Source: Emcibacteraceae bacterium
GTDB lineage: Bacteria; Pseudomonadota; Alphaproteobacteria; Sphingomonadales; Emcibacteraceae
Assembly (NCBI GenBank): GCA_016763335.1
Contig: JAESUD010000125.1
Span: forward strand, 1 to 13,198
DNA: 13,198 bases
Direction of reading: 5' to 3'
Positions 8,393 to 13,198 of the stretch are shown one piece after another. Each line of letters opens with the position of its first letter. Position 1 is the first letter of the stretch. The notes under the pieces are model-generated. The model searched no databases. It had not been told where the DNA came from and saw only the letters and a program-made list of their open reading frames with translations. The translations under genes were made by a program, and so were the position numbers.

Positions 8393-9437
8393 TAGAGTAT
8401 TTTTCCAATAATTTTTGCAGTATAATCTACCAAAGGAATGATCCGCGCGTAATTTAACCTTGTTGGTCCGATGACGCCAATCACACCGAGTAAATTGTTT
8501 TTCTCATCCATATATGGTGCAGCGATAACAGATGAACCGGAAAGAGAAAAGAGATTATTTTCAGAACCAATAAAAATTCTCACTCCTTCGGCGTCTTTTG
8601 CCAGCCCAAGTAGCTCTATCAGGTCTTTTTTACGTTCTAAATCACCGAAAAGTAATCTAATGCGCTCTAGATCTTCTTTGGCTTCTAGATCTTCGAGTAA
8701 ATTTGCCTGTCCGCGCACAATAAGCGATTCTCGTGTAATTTTTTTAGAATCTTTTCTGGCCCCGCTCCACACGGCTAAACCTTGTTCAACAATATTTTGT
8801 GTCAAGCTGTCGAGTTCGGCTTCATGAATGTTGATTTCTTTTTCGATCTGATCACGGGCTTCCTCGAAACTACGATTTTGTAATTTTGAGTTAATATAGT
8901 TGGCAGCCTGAATTAATGCCGAAGTCGTAATGCCAAGCGGGATATCGATAAGGCGGTTTTCCACGACGTCACCATCACTGACGAGCACAACAAGGGCCCG
9001 GCCCGGACTGATCATGACAAATTCAATATGTTTTAAAGGTTTGTTCTTTTTGGGAGCCATAACCATACTGGCGCAGCGTGACAGGCCGGAAAGCATACTG
9101 GTCGCCTGTATAAGAATATCTTCCATGCGCTGGCCGTTATTTTTACACTGAATTTCAATTTCATTGCGTTCTTTTTTACTTAAATTCCCAACTTCGAGCA
9201 TACCGTCAACAAATAACCTTAGTCCGATTTCAGTAGGAATGCGCCCGGCTGAAGTATAAGGCGAATAAATAAGGCCGCTTTCTTCGAGGTCGGCCATAAC
9301 GTTTCTTACTGACGCGGGAGAAAGAGGGGTTTGAATTTTTTTGAAAGCGTGCGTGATCCTACCGGTTCACCTGTCATAATATAGGCGTCGACAATTTGGC
9401 GGAATATTTCCCGTGATCTATCATTCAATATATTCAT
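8392..9437 (-). CDS. hrcA: Heat-inducible transcription repressor HrcA, with apparent -1 frameshift
   Basis: HrcA represses groE-type genes through CIRCE operators. The intact reading frame from ATG 9297 gives 301 residues ([24 protein letters not shown] onward, then the GAF-like and dimerisation parts) but lacks the DNA-binding N-terminus. That part is present in another frame from ATG 9437 (or 9440): [19 protein letters not shown], then [14 protein letters not shown]. It then runs into a stop at 9308-9306, giving 43 residues. The frames join at an A7 run (9336-9342 on the + strand as T7). Moving back one base there yields [22 protein letters not shown], exactly the expected HrcA sequence, and a normal 348 residues. 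The run reads TCA-AAA-AAA, so A-AAA-AAA is in phase for -1 slippage. Alternatives are a lost A (true mutation or sequencing error). The gene is coupled to grpE. Confidence 0.9.
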
Positions 9438-9453
9438 CATATGCTCTTTAGAT

Positions 9454-9482
9454 AATGTAAGTACGGTAAGGGGTGAGGTCAA
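9454..9482 (-). promoter_or_regulatory. Probable vegetative promoter of hrcA-grpE
   Basis: On the minus strand TTGACC (9482-9477), a 17-base spacer and TACATT (9459-9454) form a good sigma-70-type promoter. The inferred start near 9447 leaves only about 7-10 nucleotides before the ATG at 9440/9437, so the hrcA message may be nearly leaderless. No sigma-32-type or CIRCE element is seen in the gap. Confidence 0.5.
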
Positions 9483-9506
9483 CGGCTGCTACTCAAAATA
9501 AATTAT

Positions 9507-9524
9507 TGTAAAGGAAGCTTGACA
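9507..9524 (+). promoter_or_regulatory. Operator-like site 1 of the membrane protein/XRE module
   Basis: TGTAAAG-GAAG-CTTGACA is an imperfect palindrome (one mismatch between the seven-base arms). It recurs 37 bases downstream. Its right arm contains the TTGACA of the probable promoter, so a bound regulator would block the -35 region. Binding by the neighbouring XRE protein is inferred. Confidence 0.6.
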
Positions 9525-9547
9525 CAATTAAATAAATTAAATATGTA
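9519..9547 (+). promoter_or_regulatory. Probable promoter of the membrane protein/XRE module
   Basis: A perfect TTGACA at 9519-9524, a 17-base A/T-rich spacer and TATGTA at 9542-9547. The -35 element lies in operator-like site 1 and the -10 element runs into site 2. The -10 match is weak, so the exact start is uncertain. Confidence 0.45.
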
Positions 9548-9561
9548 AAGGTAACTTGACA
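9544..9561 (+). promoter_or_regulatory. Operator-like site 2 of the membrane protein/XRE module
   Basis: TGTAAAG-GTAA-CTTGACA repeats site 1 with changes only in the four-base spacer. The similarity continues a few bases beyond (CAAT versus AAAT), giving a 22-base direct repeat with three mismatches. It overlaps the probable -10 element and ends 19 bases before the ATG at 9581. The TTGACA here has no usable -10 downstream, so it is better read as operator than promoter. Confidence 0.6.
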
Positions 9562-9580
9562 AAATAAAGAGAATTTGAAG

Positions 9581-9988
9581 ATGAGTAATTTTACATATAA
9601 AGAAATAAAAAATAAAAAAATATATCTTTGGGAGTTTTGGCCGCCGATGATTGTTTATATGGTTTGGGTATTTATCGTCCCAGAGATATTAGATAAAATT
9701 GGCGACGGTTGGTGGGCAGTTCCACTGACATTGTCTCAAATTATTCCCTTGGTATTTGTTGCACGAGCAATGATACGTTTCGTTGATAGGTGCGATGAAC
9801 TCATGAAACTTGTGTATATGAAAAGCGCTGTTACCTCACTTATTATTTTCACGTTTGTTTGTATGGGCTACGGTTTTCTTGAGTTTAGAGGGTACCCGTC
9901 TATTCCTTTGTTCCTGATCGGGACTATTGTAATTCCCGTCTACTTTATGTCGGTTTTTATAATCAGAAAGAAGTTGGATGGAAAATAA
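9581..9988 (+). CDS. Small four-helix membrane protein paired with an XRE regulator
   Basis: A 135-residue integral membrane protein of unknown function. Four hydrophobic segments are visible at about residues 18-34, 45-64, 83-101 and 107-128, with positively charged ends (IIRKKLDGK at the C-terminus). The central segment VFVARAMIRFVDRCDELMKLVYMKSA (58-83), followed by GYGFLE (96-101), resembles a family of hypothetical proteins I recall from many proteobacteria. Those also carry a charged DE-containing loop between helices 2 and 3 and sit next to XRE regulators. No catalytic motif is seen. The start chosen is ATG 9581; an in-frame TTG six bases earlier is possible, but GAGA at 9569-9572 suits the ATG. 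The stop overlaps the XRE gene by 11 bases, so the pair is co-expressed. Confidence 0.75.
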   Translation: MSNFTYKEIKNKKIYLWEFWPPMIVYMVWVFIVPEILDKIGDGWWAVPLTLSQIIPLVFVARAMIRFVDRCDELMKLVYMKSAVTSLIIFTFVCMGYGFLEFRGYPSIPLFLIGTIVIPVYFMSVFIIRKKLDGK

Positions 9989-10175
9989 GTTGCGAGAATT
10001 ACGTAAAAATAAAAATTGGTCACAAGCCGATTTAGCAGAAGTTCTTGGCGTATCCAGACAAACTATTAACACTATTGAAAATGGTAAATACGACCCTAGC
10101 TTGCCGCTCGCTTTTAAAATTTCAAAGCTATTTAGTCAAAAAATAGAGGATATCTTTATTTCGGATGAAAAATAG
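9978..10175 (+). CDS. XRE-family HTH transcriptional regulator
   Basis: A 65-residue single-domain DNA-binding protein that is almost entirely helix-turn-helix. The HTH lies in WSQADLAEVLGVSRQTINTIENGKYDPSLPLAFKIS (14-49), with recognition helix SRQTINTIENG (26-36). It belongs to the short Cro/C1-like group typified by LRxxRxxxxxSQxxLAxxLGVSRQTI. Its ATG lies within the 3' end of the membrane protein gene (11-base overlap), implying translational coupling. Two 18-bp palindromic sites upstream of the pair make autoregulation likely. Similar compact regulators occur next to small membrane proteins in many genomes; the signal they respond to is unknown. Confidence 0.88.
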   Translation: MENKLRELRKNKNWSQADLAEVLGVSRQTINTIENGKYDPSLPLAFKISKLFSQKIEDIFISDEK

Positions 10176-10196
10176 AATTTCAAGTTCCTCTATTTT
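10169..10196 (+). terminator. A/T-rich hairpin after the XRE gene, weak terminator candidate
   Basis: AAAATAGA at 10169-10176 pairs exactly with TCTATTTT at 10189-10196 across a 12-base loop, overlapping the XRE stop codon. The only T run is inside the stem, so termination would be weak. It separates the XRE module from rph. Confidence 0.25.
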
Positions 10197-10250
10197 GTAG
10201 CAAATAAATAAGATTGGATGTAAAACGATTGCGAAGAAAATATAAACCAT

Positions 10251-10255
10251 GGAGA
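10251..10255 (+). promoter_or_regulatory. Ribosome binding site that fixes the rph start
   Basis: GGAGA sits five bases before the ATG at 10261. The in-frame ATG at 10249 overlaps this site and has no Shine-Dalgarno sequence of its own, so initiation at 10261 is favoured. Confidence 0.75.
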
Positions 10256-10260
10256 ATATT

Positions 10261-10977
10261 ATGAGACCATCCGGCCGCAGTGCGGATCAAATGCGTGAAT
10301 TATCAATGGAACTCGGTTTTTCCAAATATGCTGAAGGCTCTTGTCTGATTAAATTTGGTGATACACACGTCCTTTGTACGGCGACACTTGAAACTAAAGC
10401 ACCGCCTTTTTTAAGAGGGAGCGGTAAAGGATGGGTCACTGGTGAATATGGTATGTTACCCCGTTCAACCCATGGCAGAATGGGACGGGAAGCCGCGCGC
10501 GGCAAACAATCCGGACGTACTCAGGAAATACAGCGCCTTATCGGTCGGTCATTAAGAGCCGCGGTTGACATGGAAGCATTGGGCGAATGTCAAATCCGCA
10601 TCGATTGTGATGTGATACAGGCAGACGGCGGGACCAGGACAGCGTCAATTTCAGGGGGCTACGTCGCGCTTTACCAATGTTTGCAAAAAATGGTCGAGGA
10701 CGGAATTCTTAAAGAAATTCCGATCAAACATGAGGTGGCCGCTGTTTCTTGTGGAATTTATAAAGGTCAACCTGTACTTGATTTAGATTATGATGAAGAC
10801 AGTAATGCGGAAACGGATGCCAATTTTGTTATGACGGCTGTCGGACAAATAATTGAAGTTCAAGGAACCGCTGAAGAAGAACCATTTAGCGAGGAAGAGC
10901 TGCTGCGCATGATGCGTTTGGCAAGAATGGGTGTTGAACAGATTACCAAATTACAGCGTAAAACGTTGGGTTTATAA
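10261..10977 (+). CDS. rph: Ribonuclease PH
   Basis: Phosphate-dependent 3'-5' exoribonuclease that trims tRNA precursors; works as a hexamer in the cytoplasm. Starting at ATG 10261 the protein begins [12 protein letters not shown], the family's standard N-terminus, and is 238 residues, the usual length. Phosphate-binding residues Arg86 and Gly-Thr-Arg at 124-126 (in [18 protein letters not shown]) and the metal-binding Asp180 and Asp186 ([14 protein letters not shown]) are present. An upstream in-frame ATG at 10249 would add four residues, but the ribosome site argues against it. It lies 85 bases after the XRE gene and two bases before rdgB, so it heads the rph-rdgB-hemW operon. No promoter in the short gap is convincing. 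Confidence 0.96.
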   Translation: MRPSGRSADQMRELSMELGFSKYAEGSCLIKFGDTHVLCTATLETKAPPFLRGSGKGWVTGEYGMLPRSTHGRMGREAARGKQSGRTQEIQRLIGRSLRAAVDMEALGECQIRIDCDVIQADGGTRTASISGGYVALYQCLQKMVEDGILKEIPIKHEVAAVSCGIYKGQPVLDLDYDEDSNAETDANFVMTAVGQIIEVQGTAEEEPFSEEELLRMMRLARMGVEQITKLQRKTLGL

Positions 10978-10979
10978 AA

Positions 10980-11588
10980 ATGGCGCGGAAGTTTTCTGAA
11001 AATAAATTGGTTGTCGCTAGCCATAATGAAGGCAAAGTGAGAGAGATAAGAGAGCTTCTTGCCCCGTTTGGCGTTAAGGTTTATTCGTCGGCTGAGCTTA
11101 AACTTTCCGAGCCTATAGAGGACGGAGAGACATTTTGCGAGAATGCCGAAATAAAATCAAAATCGGCAACTGGGGAATGCGGGCTTGTCTCGCTTGCCGA
11201 TGACAGTGGGTTGGTCGTGCCGTCACTTGGCGGCATACCCGGAATTCATTCGGCACGTTACGCCATAAACCCGGATACATCAGAACGTGATTTTGATTAT
11301 GGTATGGAACGTTTACATAATGAGCTAGGTGATAATGAAAGGCGGGCATATTTTGCTTGCGCGTTATCGCTCGCCTGGCCGGACGGACATGTAGAAACAT
11401 TTGAAGGGCAGGTTCATGGTGAATTGATTTGGCCACTTCGCGGTGATAACGGCTTTGGTTATGATCCAATGTTTGTGGCCGATGGACATAAGGACAGCTT
11501 TGGTGAAATGGCGGCAGCTGAAAAACATGCTATAAGCCATAGAGCCAACGCTTTTAAGAAATTAATCGATGCATGCTTTAGACCCTAA
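10980..11588 (+). CDS. rdgB: XTP/dITP diphosphatase (non-canonical purine NTP pyrophosphatase)
   Basis: Hydrolyses XTP, ITP and dITP to monophosphates, keeping deaminated purines out of DNA and RNA. The 202-residue protein is the normal size. Family motifs are intact: VVASHNEGKVREI (11-23) for nucleotide and phosphate binding, LADDSGL (72-78) with the catalytic metal-binding aspartates, PGIHSARYA (87-95), GFGYDPMF (158-165) and the C-terminal SHRANAF (186-192). It starts two bases after the rph stop. Its 3' end overlaps the likely hemW start (11569) by 20 bases, so all three genes are probably one message. Confidence 0.95.
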   Translation: MARKFSENKLVVASHNEGKVREIRELLAPFGVKVYSSAELKLSEPIEDGETFCENAEIKSKSATGECGLVSLADDSGLVVPSLGGIPGIHSARYAINPDTSERDFDYGMERLHNELGDNERRAYFACALSLAWPDGHVETFEGQVHGELIWPLRGDNGFGYDPMFVADGHKDSFGEMAAAEKHAISHRANAFKKLIDACFRP

Positions 11589-12734
11589 AAATATATCCAT
11601 ATATGTTCATTGGCCTTTTTGTCTGTCAAAATGTCCGTATGTGATTTTAACAGCCATGTGCGTGAAAAAATTAACGAAGCGGAAATGGCTTCTGCATTAC
11701 TCAGTGAAATTGATTATTATGCTGAGCTTGTGGGAAAGCGCGCGGTAAAAAGTATCTTTTTTGGTGGCGGTACGCCGTCGTTAATGTCAGCAAAAACCGT
11801 GGAAAATGTTATTGGACGAATTTCAGATAAATTTGAGCTTTCAAAAAATATTGAAATCACCCTTGAAGCAAACCCAACCAGTGTTGAGGCGAGTAAATTT
11901 GCTGGTTTTTCTGCGGCAGGCGTTAACCGCGTTTCCCTCGGAATACAGGCATTAAATGACCATGATTTAAAGGCATTGGGGCGTGAACATTCTGTGAATG
12001 AAGCACTAGAAGCCATTGAATTATCACAAAAATATTTTAAAAGGTCCAATTTCGATTTGATTTATGCTCGCATGGGGCAAACGATTGATCAATGGCAATC
12101 AGAACTTTTGCAGGCAATTGATATGGCAAATGGTCATCTATCGCTATATCAACTCACTATTGAGCGTGGAACGCCTTTCTACGGAAAATGGAAAAAGGGG
12201 GAGCTTATTATTCCGGATGAAGATGCATCAGCGGAGATGTTTGAGTTAACCAACCAGATCTGTGCTGAGGCTGGATATCCGGCTTATGAAGTTTCTAATT
12301 ATGCGCGGCCGGGCGATGAAAGTCGGCATAATCTTACTTATTGGCAATATCAGGATTATATTGGGGTCGGGGCGGGCGCGCACGGGCGCATTACGGTTGA
12401 CCGGCAAACTTGCGCAACTGAACAAAACAAGAAACCTGAAACATGGTTAAAGGCAGTCAGAAACAAAGGTCATGCAACAAAAGTAATGGAGCCGCTGGAT
12501 AAAAAAATGATGGCGGAAGAAATGATCATGATGGGGCTGCGTTTGACGCAGGGTATTGGGTATCATGATTTTAAAACGCGTATCGGTGCGCCGATCGAGG
12601 ATTTTATTGCTGTGGATCAATGGGATTTGCTGAAATCTCAAGGTTTCTTCTCGGAAGATTTTCCAGATCGACTTCAATTGTCAGAGAAGGGGCGCCCCCT
12701 GTTAAACCAAATACTGGGTCGAATTTTGGCGTAA
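11569..12734 (+). CDS. hemW: Heme chaperone HemW (radical SAM, HemN-like), apparent frameshift in the cluster motif
   Basis: HemW binds heme and a [4Fe-4S] cluster and is thought to insert heme into respiratory enzymes. The body of the gene is clear: KSIFFGGGTPSLM, ITLEANPT, GVNRVSLGIQALND, FDLIYARMGQT, LSLYQLTIERGTPF, PAYEVSNYARPG and DYIGVGAGAHG, plus the HemW C-terminal domain. The N-terminus starts best at ATG 11569 as MHALDPKNISIYVHWPFC, then LSKCPY. After the TAT codon (11638-11640) the frame breaks. Reading one base back restores CDFNSHVRE and completes CxxxCxxC (Cys18, Cys22, Cys25), for about 388 residues. Unshifted, translation stops at 11746-11748. A late TTG start at 11610 would lose the first two cluster cysteines. 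No slippery sequence is present, so a lost T (error or mutation) is the likeliest cause. Confidence 0.88.
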
Positions 12735-13198
12735 AATCCATAGGTAGGTCCACATAAAGTGGCCTTTCATCCTCGACAAAGCTTTTTGGTGCGGCTTCGA
12801 TTTTTACAAATGCGTCTGTTGTTACCTCATAAACCGCAAGCCCTCGTTCAACCAAACCTGATCTATGAAAGCGAAAAATACCGTCAAGGCCGTTAAACCC
12901 GTCGGGATTTGTCAAGATGCGGCGGGAAAATGTCGGGGCGCGCTGGGTTCTTACAATATTTGCAATAAGTGCCATGGCATCATAACCAAGGGTAACAATG
13001 CGCGGGGGTGTTTTGGAGAAATCACGTTGATAACGGGCAATAAATGCATTTGCTACATCATCTTCGGGGGCGGCAAACCACCCGCCTTGCAACTGTGGTT
13101 CATTAAACAGCATCGGGTCTTGCCATAAGCCGGTACCGAGGACTTTTACTTTGGTTAAGTCTATTTCATAATAAGAGAGAAGAGGGGCTATTGAACCA
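12604..13198 (-). CDS. Penicillin-binding protein activator, LppC/LpoA-like (partial, N-terminus beyond the window)
   Basis: The open frame enters from the right edge (no start inside the window; the ATG at 13113 is internal) and gives 197 residues of the C-terminal half. The protein has the periplasmic-binding fold of alphaproteobacterial LppC-like lipoproteins, thought to activate peptidoglycan synthases. Recognisable segments are PLLSYYEIDLTKVKVLGTGL, then GGWFAAPEDD, PPRIVTLGYDAMALIANIVR, the NPDGFNGLDGIFRFHRSGLV stretch and ERGLAVYEV. Homologues I recall end soon after the APKSF segment, whereas this one continues for more than 50 residues. The end runs antisense through the last 131 bases of hemW. 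Either that tail is real or a lost base hides an earlier stop. The lipoprotein signal cannot be seen here. Confidence 0.85.
   Translation of the reverse strand, partial: GSIAPLLSYYEIDLTKVKVLGTGLWQDPMLFNEPQLQGGWFAAPEDDVANAFIARYQRDFSKTPPRIVTLGYDAMALIANIVRTQRAPTFSRRILTNPDGFNGLDGIFRFHRSGLVERGLAVYEVTTDAFVKIEAAPKSFVEDERPLYVDLPMDFTPKFDPVFGLTGGAPSLTIEVDLENLPRRNLEISANPIDPQQ

Noticed and set aside
10214..10246. TTGGAT ... TATAAA as an rph promoter
   Set aside because: The spacer would be 21 bases, too long for a standard promoter, and no better pairing was found.
11113..11469. 118-codon open frame antisense to rdgB
   Set aside because: It lies wholly inside a well-supported gene, resembles no known protein, and its composition is that expected of a shadow frame.

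Overview
The window looks like a stretch of an alphaproteobacterial chromosome of fairly low GC content (about 40-45% by eye). The order hrcA-grpE next to rph-rdgB-hemW, with an LppC/LpoA-type penicillin-binding-protein activator running convergently behind hemW, is a familiar alphaproteobacterial arrangement. The dnaK promoter fits the alphaproteobacterial sigma-32 pattern. I cannot name the genus. Nearly all of the sequence is coding; no gap without a gene exceeds about 245 bases. I see no tRNA, rRNA, insertion sequence, CRISPR array or prophage gene.

Layout. Positions 61-1074 (-) encode UDP-glucose 4-epimerase. Divergent from it, 1191-3302 (+) encodes a DsbD/ScsB-type membrane thiol-disulfide reductase, followed by a MarR-type regulator (3481-3960, +) with an FNR/FixK-like box upstream. 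The chaperone block comes next: dnaJ (3967-5100, -) and dnaK (5192-7105, -), separated by a perfect 13-bp inverted repeat and transcribed from a clear sigma-32-type promoter. A periplasmic copper chaperone of the PCuAC family (7350-7787, +) lies on the opposite strand between dnaK and grpE. Then come grpE (7802-8392, -) and hrcA (8392-9437, -), which overlap by one base. Divergent from hrcA is a two-gene module: a small four-helix membrane protein and an XRE-type regulator, preceded by two near-identical 18-bp operator-like sites. The segment rph (10261-10977), rdgB (10980-11588), hemW (11569-12734) forms a tight + strand operon. A partial LppC-like gene (-) enters from the right edge and overlaps the 3' end of hemW.

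How the genes fit together. DnaK, DnaJ and GrpE form the Hsp70 machine, and HrcA is the repressor that normally acts on CIRCE sites; I see no CIRCE element in this window. RNase PH trims tRNA 3' ends, RdgB removes non-canonical purine nucleotides, and HemW handles heme. The DsbD-like reductase and the PCuAC chaperone both act in the periplasm on thiol and copper chemistry, but nothing in the sequence ties them into one system.

The most notable points are two apparent one-base frameshifts. In hrcA the break sits exactly on an A7 run that has the correct phase for -1 slippage (A AAA AAA). In hemW it removes the third cysteine of the radical-SAM CxxxCxxC motif and has no slippery sequence. Sequencing or assembly error is the simplest explanation, at least for hemW; hrcA deserves a check for programmed slippage. 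I did not find a convincing previously undescribed multi-gene system; the membrane protein/XRE pair with twin operators is the least characterised module.
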